Under the pieces are notes generated by a model. It was not told where the DNA came from, ran no database searches, and saw only the letters and a program-made list of their open reading frames with translations. 64,000 nucleotides of DNA from Erinaceus europaeus (taxonomy: Eukaryota > Chordata > Mammalia > Eulipotyphla > Erinaceidae): NCBI RefSeq assembly GCF_950295315.1, contig NC_080165.1, positions 2,746,701 through 2,810,700 on the forward strand, given 5' to 3'. Each line of letters opens with the position of its first letter. The first letter of the stretch is position 1. Positions 53,936 through 63,689 of the stretch are shown here, piece by piece. Position numbers and translations under genes: made by a program.

Positions 53936-54439
53936 TCAATGACTGAATAAAATTGTCTGCAAAGGATGTTAACAGAGGACTATGTTAAAGATGAACTGTT
54001 ATTATTTTTAAAGGTCATTTGATGTATATCATTAGACTTTTCCATTTATTTCCAGGGGAAATGATCTCACGCTGAATTCTGAACTAGAAAATCTCTAGGG
54101 CAGTTTGGTTAAAATAAACATCTGTCTTAGAGAGGAGCAGATCTATGCATATAGATGTGGGATTACTGTCTTGGTGCTTAGACTGATCTCTCCCCAGTGC
54201 TACTTGTTAGGCAGAAACTCTAATAACTGGATTTTAGGCTGCAGATGAAGCTGATTTTGACTGATATGTTGATGAATGTAATCACATAACCAAAGAGGCT
54301 ATCAGTGGAGAAGATCATATTGTACAAGATCATCTGTAGGAAGAAATGACACAACAAGCTGCCAAACTCTTTAGTAGTCCCACTTAAACCATTTAAAATG
54401 TTTAATAAAAATAGGAAATACCTCCTTCTATCTAGTGCC

Positions 54440-54476
<37 letters not shown>

Positions 54477-54744
54477 ACCTGTTCCTTTAAGGTTATACAT
54501 CTCCTTTGGCTAAATAATACAGAAATGCAGAATACCCAGTAATTTTTATTCTACCTTACTGAAGGAATTGCAGGAAGAGAGAGTGGCATCTCAGTGGAAG
54601 GTAAAGTATCACCTTCTCCAGGTAGATTCAAGCTGACTTAAAGTCTTTTTTTAATTAATTCGTTTATTAAAAATGAAATTTTATCTGTATTAAATTCTAA
54701 GCTATACATTTATTCATGAATAGCAGATGTGAGAAGATGATTTT
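53936..54744. other. Unique sequence with CT repeat
   Basis: CT dinucleotides at 54444-54477; otherwise nothing recognised. Confidence 0.4.
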
Positions 54745-54935
54745 TTAAAATTTTTTTATTATCTTTATTTATTGTATAGAGATATCCAGAAATCAAGAGG
54801 TGACAGAGATCTAGAGAGACAGAGACTCACCTGCAAAGCTCACAAAGCTTTCCCCCTGCAGGGGACCGGAGGCTTGAACCTGGGTCCTTGCACACTGTAA
54901 TATTTGCGCTCAACCAGGTGTGCCACCAACTGGCC
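54745..54935 (-). mobile_element. SINE-B, antisense
   Basis: TTTTATTATCTTTATTTATTG, AAAGCTTTCCCCCTGCAGGG, GGCTTGAACCTGGGTCCTTG and GTGCCACCAACTGGCCCT. AGAAGATG plus a T run on both sides is a likely TSD. Confidence 0.92.
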
Positions 54936-54959
54936 CTAAGAAGATGTTTTTTATCTGGA

Positions 54960-55224
54960 AGGGCAGGGGCTTCACAATTTGAGTACTTACTAGTTACAAT
55001 ACACAAGGGTAAGGGTCGGGAAATTGTGAGGATGTGGTTGAGCTTGGCAGGGCTTTAACCTGAGGAGGGTGTCTATCCTGTTAGTCTCTCTCTCTCTGCC
55101 GAGAGGTTGAGCAAGGAGGGACAGTAGAACCCCAAAGGTATGCCTCGTCCTATCAGACTCCCTGCCTCACAAAGAACCCCACATTCCTGATACTATGGCC
55201 ATTAGATAAAAAGAAAGGGGGAGA
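54960..55224 (+). mobile_element. ERV internal 3' end with polypurine tract
   Basis: The last stretch, 55208-55224, is AAAAAGAAAGGGGGAGA, a typical retroviral polypurine tract, immediately followed by TG of the LTR. The 200 bp upstream probably belong to the same element's 3' non-coding part. No env reading frame is left that I can recognise. This is the only retained ERV internal sequence in the window. Confidence 0.7.
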
Positions 55225-55702
55225 TGTCGGGTGTTGGGTAGTTGCCATCTCCCCCTGGCTTCTGCTTAACCATATGCCTATATAGGGATTTTACTGATCC
55301 AAAGCTTTGGTCTATTTACATAAATCACTTTTACATAAAGCACTCCAGGGCATTGGTGGTTCTATGATAGGATTCTCTCCTGCTCCACCCCCTCCTTGTC
55401 ACACACTGATCCCTTCTTTGTCACACTCTGATTTTCACCAGTCACTTTTCTCTCCACCCTCTCTATATCACATCCTGTTTCCACCCTACTTGGAGAGTAT
55501 AAAAACAGCTGCTCTTCTGATTAAAGACACTTGGAAATTGCTTTCCGGCTCCGAGAGTTCCAGAGTGTATCTCCTGCGGAAGTTGGTGCAGCACGAGTTC
55601 CTGATCCCTCTCCCACACAGCAGCCTAGATCAGCTCCAGTTGAGTTCTCTCCAACCCAGAGAGCACTAGCTCGGGAAGAAGTACCCTCAGGCTATCCCGG
55701 CA
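55225..55702 (+). mobile_element. ERV 3' LTR (family D)
   Basis: TGTCGGGTGTTGGG at the start, GAGTATAAAAACAGC TATA box (55498-55505), possible polyadenylation signal ATTAAA near 55520 and CTATCCCGGCA at the end; 478 bp. The centre is shared with the LTR at 49743. It directly abuts another LTR. Confidence 0.8.
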
Positions 55703-56123
55703 GTCGGGCATTATGACAGTTTCCCTGCATTGCTTGATGCTTTGGCCTATTTACACAATCATTGTTTTGCCTGAAAGATCCCCACCCATGCCTGCAGGGT
55801 ACATAAATCCCGCCAGCCTTTCACCTTCCCAGCATGCCTTTTGCCTCTCTCCACCCACTTTCCTAGCCATTTCCGTTTCCTACTTGCCACTTCCGGTATT
55901 TATCCCATAAAACCCACTTCTGTTCCTGGTTTCACTCTTTTCTCTTCTGTGACCTGGAGAAGGGCTGGTGTGCATAGTGAGAGGTGACCATTTTGCTAGC
56001 TCCACGTGGCTTAAACCCGCTATACTCACACCCAACTCTGGGGCTCCTGCATGAATAAAGAATTGTATTACCAGGCCGCCACGAGTTCCTCGTCTCTCTC
56101 TCTCTGGCAAAGCTAGCCCGGCA
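55703..56123 (+). mobile_element. ERV LTR (family B), 5' end missing
   Basis: TGCATTGCTTGATGCTTTGG (55728 on), TTTTGCCTGAAAGATCCCC, CACTTCCGGTATTTATCCC, AATAAA at 56054-56059, ACGAGTTCCTCGTCTCTCTC and CTAGCCCGGCA at the end. It is the sister of the LTR at 20280 and carries the single, uninterrupted copy of its minisatellite insertion site. The first 30-50 bp are absent or replaced at the junction with the D LTR. Confidence 0.8.
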
Positions 56124-56664
56124 GGTAAGTATTTAACAGACACTATCTAGTACGCAGTATCATTTTGTTATGGATCTAGAAGAAAAATGTAAGAGACAGA
56201 GAGTTTCACCAGCTACTGCAGTGCTGCACAGCTCCTGAACGACAAAGTTCAAGCCTGTCTTACACTGTAGTTTGGTAAACCAGTGCCGTCACCTTGCTGC
56301 TATAATTGCTATGAATAAACCACAAACTCTTAGTCACACAGTCTAGTAAGCTTTGTGTGATTACTATATTGCAAATAATCAGATATTAAGGGAAATTGAA
56401 AATGATCATAGTCTCTGATTTAGCGTAATGTTTCAATAATGGTCAGTCTTAATATTAAACATTTACTAATATTATTTAAGAAGTGACTTACAGCTATAAC
56501 AGGATGAGGTAGACCTAAGAAATAAAATATGATTTGATTTGTGTCCTTTTCACCTTTTCATAGTCATTAACAACACTAATACTTCCTGAAGGACATGCAT
56601 AAGTATATACAAATACACATATTTAAGTATATATATGCTCATTTATATACATATATTATTTTTA
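56124..56664. other. Unique AT-rich sequence
   Basis: No repeat or exon recognised. Confidence 0.4.
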
Positions 56665-57180
56665 TTTTTTGAATTGTTATTAAGGATTTAATAATGATTA
56701 ACAATATTGTTAGATAACAGGGATACAATTCCATATGTATCCCACCAGCAGAGTTCCCTATCCCCTCCCCTCCATTGGAAGCTTCCCTATTCTTTATCCC
56801 TCCAGGAGCATGGACCAAAGATCTTTATGTGGTGCAGAAGGTGGAAGGTCTGGCTTACATAATTGATACTCCACTGGACATGGGCATTGAGAGGTGGAAT
56901 CCTTATCCTGAGCCTGTTTCTTTCTTTCCCTAGTGGGGCAGGGCTCTGGAGAGATGATGTTCCAGGACACCTTGTGAGGTCACCTGCCCAGGGAAGTTAG
57001 GTTGGCATTATGGTAGCATCTGGCACTTGGTGGCTGTGGCTTGGAGAGTTTTTGAAGAGATCCTGGTTGGACTTCAGGTGATGTTCATTACTCTTTCTAG
57101 GTGATCTGAGAAAGCAAAACACAGCTGTGGCTACTCCATAGCCAAGCCTCTGGCAGTGCCAGAGCAGACTCACATATATA
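56665..57180 (-). mobile_element. R1, antisense
   Basis: AAGGATTTAATAATGATTAAC, CCCTCCCCTCCATTGGAAGC, GTGGGGCAGGGCTCTGGAGA, GGTTGGCATTATGGTAGCAT and GGCTTGGAGAGTTTTTGAAG. Same subfamily as 16240 and 23296. Confidence 0.82.
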
Positions 57181-58374
57181 TTCTCATATATTTAAGCTAA
57201 TAACTAGAATTACCTATTGGGTTGTCAGTAAAGCTATGACATGTTTTTTTTAAATAAATTTCTATACAAAAATACGATGACTTTTCTGACAGCCCAACTT
57301 ATTTTTAACTATTGATCACTGAAAAACTGCATATTAGAAAGAAGTAACTTATGTTATCTTTGATGATGATGATGACTGATGATTTCATAGAGCCCTGCTC
57401 AGCTCTGACTTGTGTGGTGAAGGAACTAAACCTGGAACTTTGGAGCCTCTGATGTGAAAGTATTTTTATGTATAGGAAACTATTTCTCCAGTCTTGTCCT
57501 GTCTTTAAACTGCTAAAATAAGAAGTTAAATATCCCTTCTTCTACTAAATATTACAGCTGTAAACTCATACATGAACCTTATCCATTGGTTTGGCAAAAT
57601 ATGTAGCTCATCTGGCTATTTAAGAACACACTTAAATAAGATCAATGATTTATTTCCTCCCATATAAAGCTAGCCCAATGAATAAAAAAATTCAGAAGTA
57701 TTCTTTAGTAAGTGTGCTAGACTTTAATGTCCTTGTCTCTGTTCATAGAAAATAAGCTTTTATAACTATAGCTCAGAAACAATAGAAACAAAATTTATAC
57801 AAATGTTTATTGCAAATTCTCCTGTTTTCAGTCCTACTTATCTCTAAACTTACTAAGCATTCAAGATACATAAAGCTTGGGGAGACTTTCAGAAATGTTT
57901 TTTCTCACCAGTTTCTTATACAAAGCTGGAAACTGAAGTTGACGTTGGGAGGTTGATCTCTCCTACACAGGAAACAGTGTGATTCCTTTTACACCCCTGC
58001 CAGAAGCAATTATGGTTGTGTTTAATTCCCAAATATACGGTTCCCTGAACTCTTATTCACAGTCTCAGAGGAGAAAAAATAATGAGCTCTGTGTCAAAAT
58101 ACAGTATCTAGCTTTTTAAAATTATTTTTAAGACATTACTTTTTTCAAAGCTGTTTTAGAATCACAACAAAATTGAGGGAAAGATGGAGGTTCTCCATGT
58201 GAATCCTATCTAACATGTCCTTAGCTTCTGCCACTGTCAATGATTCCCAAGAAACTGTACACACATTCCAATCATCCCAGTCATGATACGCACTAAGGTT
58301 CCTGCTCGGTGTGTATATATATATATATCATGATTTGCAAGAACTGTATGCTGGCATGCATTCCTTATCAGATT
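57181..58374. other. Unique sequence apart from SINE-C
   Basis: SINE-C at 57360-57510; TA run near 58315-58328. Nothing else recognised. Confidence 0.4.
57360..57510 (-). mobile_element. SINE-C, antisense, diverged
   Basis: CATAGAGCCCTGCTCAGCTC, TGTGTGGTGAAGGAACTAAA, CTGGAACTTTGGAGCCTCTG and TATGTATAGGAAACTATTTC. Confidence 0.7.
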
Positions 58375-58600
58375 TTTAATGAGCCAGGGTCTTTCACATA
58401 CATGAGATCACCACTGCTAGGCCACGCTTTCATTCCTATGGAGAGACAGAGAACACAGAAAGACAGACAGCAGAGGTTATCACAGAGTGAGAGACAGAGA
58501 GCAGAGATATCACAGAGTGAAAGCTGACTCTGGCACTGTGGCACTGTCCTGTGGTGCCAGGACTCAAAGACAGGCCACAAGCAGGGCAAAAGAGGTGCCC
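58375..58600 (-). mobile_element. Possible antisense SINE, unassigned
   Basis: TTTTTAATGAGCCAGGGTCT, GAGATCACCACTGCTAGGCC, a GA-rich body and TGGTGCCAGGACTCAAAGAC resemble the layout of an antisense tRNA-type SINE. Family not recognised. Confidence 0.4.
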
Positions 58601-58831
58601 TGTGCCAGTGGGCTTTTGTTCTTGGCCCCCAACTGTATTACATGAAATGTTTTTATTGACTAAACTCTTTAATTCATTCCTTTCCTTACCCTTTACCAGT
58701 TCAGAAAGCCACACATTTTTCTACTGCACTCCTGTTTTGACTTTTCTAGAATATCCTATAATTGGAATTTTACGATATCTATTTTTCTTTTTCAAATCAA
58801 CTTCTTTCACTAACATTTCAAGTTACCTTCA

Positions 58832-58935
58832 TGGCCTGGGGAGACAGTGTAATGGCTTGAGTTCACAGATTCTATCCCCAGCACCATAAAAAGCCAGCGC
58901 TAACCAGCGCTTCATCTATTTCATTAAAGTAATCA
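58832..58935 (+). mobile_element. SINE-C, internally deleted
   Basis: GGCCTGGGGAGACAGTGTAA head, GATTCTATCCCCAGCACCAT B-box area and an AT-rich end. The middle is shortened. Confidence 0.7.
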
Positions 58936-58941
58936 AAATAT

Positions 58942-59155
58942 AGAGGAGCCCTGTAGTGGGGAAGGGTGGTGATGGCATACCTGATCGAGTACCTGGGTTC
59001 AAGGCCTCAGTCCCCACCTGCAGGGGGAAAGCTTCACAAGTGGTTAATCAGGGCTGCAGGTGTCTCTCTGTCTCTTTCCCTCGGTCTCCCCCTACTCTCC
59101 CAATTTCTCTCTGTCTCTATCCAAAAAAATAAAGATAATAAAAATAAATAAGTAT
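58942..59155 (+). mobile_element. SINE-B, source of an inverted copy
   Basis: GGTGGTGATGGCATACCTGA head, ACCTGGGTTCAAGGCCTC B box, GGGGGAAAGCTTCACAAGTG and ATCCAAAAAAATAAAG tail. It lacks about 25 bp between A and B boxes. Bases 58942-59025 reappear exactly, inverted, at 60806-60889. Confidence 0.92.
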
Positions 59156-59429
59156 TTAAAATATTACATAAACTATTTATTTAAAATCCCCTTCATATCT
59201 CTTTCATGGATTCACAGTATCACCATTTTCAGTGCTGAGTATTATTCCATAGTTTGAATATACCAGATAGTGTATTTATTCACCTACTGAAAGGCATCAT
59301 GTTTACTTCCAAGATCAGAAAATTATGAACACAATTTATATAGGCACCTATGAACATATTTTAGTTATGTTTTAACTCTTTTTGGTAAATACCAGGGAGT
59401 GTGACTGACATATCATATGTTGACAGTAT

Positions 59430-59703
59430 TTTTTTTTTGTATGTATTTCTTTCCTTTTGTCACCCTTGTTTTATTGTTGTAGTTATTGTTGATGTCGCCG
59501 TTGCTGGATAAGACAGAGAGAAATGGAGAGAGGAGGGGAAGACAGAGAGGGGGAGAGAAAGACAGACACCTGCAGACCTGCTTCACCGCCTGTGAAGCGA
59601 CTCCCCTGCAGGTGGGGAGCCAGGTGCTCAAACTGAGATCCTTATGCCAGTACTTGCGCTTTGTACCACGTGCGCTTAACCCGCTGTGCTACTGCCCAAC
59701 TCT
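59430..59703 (-). mobile_element. SINE-A, antisense
   Basis: TTTCCTTTTGTCACCCTTG, GGATAAGACAGAGAGAAATGG, TTCACCGCCTGTGAAGCGAC and TGCTACTGCCCAACTC. Confidence 0.95.
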
Positions 59704-59939
59704 CAACAAAATATTTTTTTTAATAAGGAGTTAATAACCTATGTTCTAACCTGGTTGAAGCACTTTGTATTCAGTCAGTGGTGAGCAAGAGTTCCTGTTA
59801 TTCATCTGTTTTTCTGTGTTGTGCTCTCCTGATTTTTATAGCCTTCTAGGAAGCTTTCCAAGAGCCTAGCATTATCCTTACAACATGGCTCCTTTCCTTG
59901 AATATTTCATTGGATTTTGTGGACTTTATTAATAGTTAT

Positions 59940-60805
59940 CAATTTTTATTTTTTTATTTATAAGATGGAAATATGAACAGGATTACAGGGTAAGAGGGGT
60001 ACATTTCCACACAATGCCTAGCCCCAGAGTTCCATATCCCATCCCCTCCCCTGAGAGCTTTCCTATTCTTTATCTCTCTGGGAGTATGGACCCAGGGTCA
60101 TTGTGGGTTGCAGAAGGTGGAAGGTCTGGATTCTCTAATTGCTTCCCCGCTGAACGTGGGCATTCACAGATCAATCCATACTCCCACCCTCTCTCTTTCC
60201 CTAGTGGTGCAGGGATCTGGGAAGGTGGTTCTCCAAGACATGGTGGGATCCTCTGCCTAAGGAAGTCAGGTTGGCATCATGGTAGCATCTGGAAACTGGT
60301 GGCTGAAAAAGAGTGAAGATATAAAGCAGAACAAACTGTTGACTAATCATGAACCTAAATGCAAGAATATTGCAGATGAAAATTTGAGGTCTCCAATTTT
60401 GGAAACAGCTAGTAGGTCTGTTTTAGGTATATTCCAGAGGGCCCAGAACTTTATAAGTTTTTGCCTTCCTCTGGCATCTAATATGCAGGTGGACCAAGGT
60501 TATTGTCTGGGGAGATGGTGTCGTAGTTGGAAAAAGGGCTAGCAAGCTGGATCTGGGAAGAGAGTAGCTCCCAAATATGGGGAAAGTATATAAATATTGT
60601 TAATTGTAAACCCCACCAGTTTAATCTGGGACCTATATCCAGCACAAGAACCTATGTAACTTCTGCATCCCTATAAGTCTGAGATCACATTTTGTGGTCA
60701 AGGCCAGAAACACTCCAGGCTGCACTAATTTCAGGACTCATCTTCCTCTCATAGTAATTAGGGTATGTTGTCCAATCTCGCTTCAGATAATGGAACATTC
60801 CTTAT
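59940..60805 (-). mobile_element. R1, antisense, 3' part
   Basis: TTTTTATTTATAAGATGGAAA, CCCATCCCCTCCCCTGAGAG, CTCTCTGGGAGTATGGACCC, GTTGGCATCATGGTAGCATC and CCAAGGTTATTGTCTGGGG. Interrupted at 60806 by the inverted SINE-B segment. Confidence 0.85.
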
Positions 60806-60889
60806 CCCTGCAGGTGGGGACTGAGGCCTTGAACCCAGGTACTCGATCAGGTATGCCATCACCACCCTTCCCCACTACAGGGCTCCTCT
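60806..60889 (-). repeat. 84-bp inverted copy of SINE-B segment
   Basis: Exact reverse complement of 58942-59025 (84 of 84 bases), including that copy's private deletion and its non-SINE flank GAGGAGCCCTGTAGTGGGG. It has no A-tail. CTTATC occurs at each edge (about 60801-60806 and 60888-60893). It sits inside an R1 element where other copies have no SINE. Confidence 0.95.
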
Positions 60890-61200
60890 TATCATATTGA
60901 TCCACGTTGAGGGCAAGGTCCTATGGGGGCCCACAAAGGGGTACATTGTGTTGTCTTGATGGAGATGACCAGTGACTGTGGAGAGAGGGATTTATTAGAG
61001 GTCTGGGTCCATCATGTCTGTGTGGGAATCTCAGGACTCCCCAACTAGGGCTCCAGCTGATGGGGTGGCCTGATAGTGACTAAAGAGTCGTCATTAAAGT
61101 CTTCCAGTCTCTAGCCCTTATTTAGCTTTTGTAGTTCCTTACTTTGACAAGGTTAGCATTGGAGTGATTAGGGGACCTGTATTAGGAGGTAAGTAAGGAG
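60890..61200 (-). mobile_element. R1, antisense, 5' part
   Basis: CCACGTTGAGGGCAAGGTCC, GGGGTGGCCTGATAGTGAC and TTAGCTTTTGTAGTTCCTTA, collinear with 17855-18200. Confidence 0.8.
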
Positions 61201-61389
61201 GGTTATCCAATGAAATACGTGTTGTTTTATATCACATTTAGAACCACTGTGCTGATAACCTCAAAATAACTTGCTGGAGATTTTGATCTCTCTATGTATC
61301 AACTCAAACAGAAGTGATATCTTAACAATATGAAGTCTTCTTATACATGAGTATAGGCAATCTAAATTATGTATAATTTACTTATTAGT

Positions 61390-61490
61390 TTATTTATTTT
61401 TGACTAATGCACTGATCAGTTCTGGTTATTAATGGTGATAAAGATAAATTCTGAGACTTCTTGCATGAAAATCCTTTGTACTAGCACTAG
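61390..61490 (-). mobile_element. SINE-C relic, antisense
   Basis: CTAATGCACTGATCAGTTCT, TTATTAATGGTGATAAAG and CTTGCATGAAAATCCTTTG are a decayed SINE-C 3' half. Confidence 0.4.
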
Positions 61491-61616
61491 GGTATCTCTA
61501 CTCTGCACTCCCAATCCCACTCTACCTACACAGATATATACATATATATATGGATTATATCTCCATTTTTATATTCAAATAAATTTCAGATATTTAGTGT
61601 TAAGAAAGATTTTATT

Positions 61617-61835
61617 TTTATTTTTATTCTCACTAGGGTTTTACTGCTCTGAGTCAACTTTTTGAGTTGGAAAGAGAGCAGAAAATATTGAGTAGAAAGA
61701 TAGACAGACATAGGAAGACATAAGGAGAGTGTGAAAGACACCAGAGCCCAGAAGCATCACCCAGCTTGGCAGGTGGTAGGAGTTGAACCTGCACTGTATG
61801 ATTGAATAAGCATGGGCTCTACCCACCTGACAAGT
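61617..61835 (-). mobile_element. tRNA-type SINE, antisense, unassigned
   Basis: In sense: TTGTCAGGTGGGTAGAGCCC head, CAGGTTCAACTCCTACC B box, GGGTGATGCTTCTGGGCTC and an AATAAAAATAAAA-type end. It differs from SINE-A to -D. Confidence 0.55.
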
Positions 61836-62424
61836 CATTCTACAAATTTCACAAATAATAGAAATCTATAGCAGTGTACACTTTTACCTGCTTTCCTTGT
61901 ATAATTTTCCCAACCCTAGTGTTTTAGTCTCCCAATATCTTGACTAAACTCTGACTTATTAACGTCAGAGTTAATGTAGAACCTTAATGGTAACTGTGGC
62001 ATTTTGTTTGATACACAAGGGAACTGCAAAATAAGTCTTTGGTTAACGAGTCTATGAGATATAGATACATGTGTTATATATATATGTATATATATATATT
62101 TGTGTGCAATCAGATAAAATTTCCTAAAAAGTTTATAGCCAAGGCACATTGCTTTGATGTAGAAAACTAAACATTAAATTCATGACTAAGAAATAGTTAA
62201 TATTTTCAGAAGCATGGCTAGGAAGTAGGAGCCATTTTATATTGTTCTCCTGACAAACTAGAAAAAAATCACATGAAAAATCAAGAAAATACAACCAGGA
62301 TTTTATCACAAACTCACTAAGCCACCGGTGGGTACAGACATACACGCGCAATTGGTAGAAAAAGAGTGAGAAAGAAATTCTCGTAACTCAAGAGTCCATA
62401 CTTGGTGAGTTTGGTGGACTAAGC
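61836..62424. other. Unique AT-rich sequence
   Basis: TA-rich stretch at 62076-62100. No exon recognised; the right limit against L1 ORF2 is approximate. Confidence 0.4.
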
Positions 62425-62682
62425 CTAGAGTTAGATAGACTAGACCTACCTGATATTTTGATAGTCCTTCACCAGAAGAAACTAGAATACACATTATTTT
62501 CTAGTCCACATGGGATAATCTCATGGATAGGTAATAATATAGGCCACAGAGACAGTGTCAACAAATACAAGAACATTGAAATCATCCCATGCATCTTTTT
62601 TGACCACAGTGGAATGAAACTAACACTTAACAACAAATAAAAAATAAGTAAATAAAAGTCCTAAAATACAGAAACCCAACAG
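62425..62682 (+). pseudogene. L1 ORF2 fragment, left of LTR
   Basis: AACTAGAATACACATTATTT, CTAGTCCACATGGGATAATC, TACAAGAACATTGAAATCAT, CCATGCATCTTTTTTGACCA and CAGTGGAATGAAACTAACAC match the endonuclease-domain end of L1 ORF2. Stops and frame changes make it dead. It is cut by the LTR at 62683. Confidence 0.85.
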
Positions 62683-63432
62683 TGCTGGGGCTCACATGAG
62701 GTGGCTCCAGCCAGGAGGTAAGCCAACAATTTTCCCTCACCAGCTCTAAGGCTCAGTGATTCAGAAGGGAAGACTCGGGGAGCAATTTGGTACAAACACT
62801 CGTTTTATTTGGGTTTATATAGAGATTTAAACAAATAACATTTTTCAAATACATCAGAAATTACAGGTTTCTTAAAGGTCAGCTTGCCCCTATGGTAGAG
62901 GGCTGGTATAACAAAAATTGATGTGATACATAAAGGTTAAGACAATTAGTTTCCATAATTCAGGCAAGTTAATTAACCAGAGGCATTTGATAAAGGCATA
63001 GGGATTAAACCAGTAAGGTGAGGTAGAGAAAAGAAAAACAAGTCTTGATGTAAATCATAGATATCAAGGGTCATAAGGAAATAATATTTTGGGAGTTTCT
63101 CTGGTGTTGGGGAGGTGTATGATAGAGTATGTTCTCCTTTGTGATCAAAAGGTGAAGTGAATGTGTGAACTTTGAGTGACTTTCATGAACTTTGAGTGAA
63201 CCTTAAAGCAGGCAGCCATTTGGCCTGTCAGCAGGGAGAAACTAAGTATGAGAGTCCTGTAGGCTTTCTGTGAGCTTGAGAGACTAACAAGGAGAAACTG
63301 AGTCTTGGAGACTTTTCCCTGTTGGCTCACCTCTATGAGGAGAGAGACTAACAAGTGGGGTGTCTTTCTAGACCTCCATCTGAGAATAGGAGAGCTTCCC
63401 TAAGCTGTACCAAGCTTTCACATAGTCCCACA
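62683..63432 (-). mobile_element. Solo ERV LTR (family C), antisense, 6-bp TSD
   Basis: The reverse complement runs from TGTGGGACTATGTG to GAGCCCCAGCA; 750 bp. TATA-like complement TTTATATAGAG near 62814 and polyadenylation complement TTTATT at 62804-62809. CAACAG lies at 62677-62682 and 63433-63438. Excising the LTR and one TSD rejoins L1 ORF2 (CAACAGTGCACTACTTAACA). Confidence 0.95.
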
Positions 63433-63685
63433 CAACAGTGCACTACTTAACAACTACTGGGTCAAAGAGGAGATGAAGGAATGAATTAAAATGTTTCTTT
63501 GTATTAGGGCACCAAAGTAGAGATCTCTGGGTTGAGGATGAGGGCAGAAGTTCGGCTTCACTGGGCGGGGGGGTGATTGGACACAGTCTTTTGGTGGTGG
63601 GAATGGTGTTTATGTACACTCCTATTAACTTGTAGTCATATAAATCTCTATTTTATTATGAAAGGGGAAAATTGAATGTCTCAAA
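63433..63685 (+). pseudogene. L1 ORF2 fragment and 3' UTR with internal deletion
   Basis: ACTACTTAACAACTACTGGG and TCAAAGAGGAGATGAAGGAA are ORF2. At about 63505 the sequence jumps to 3' UTR (AGGGCACCAAAGTAGAGATC, GACACAGTCTTTTGGTGGTG, TTATGTACACTCCTATTAAC). Most of the reverse-transcriptase domain is therefore missing. Confidence 0.82.
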
Positions 63686-63689
63686 CTTT

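Noticed and set aside
5709..59703. tRNA genes at A/B box matches
   Set aside because: All matches lie in SINE heads that continue into CT-rich bodies and A-rich tails and lack a paired acceptor stem.
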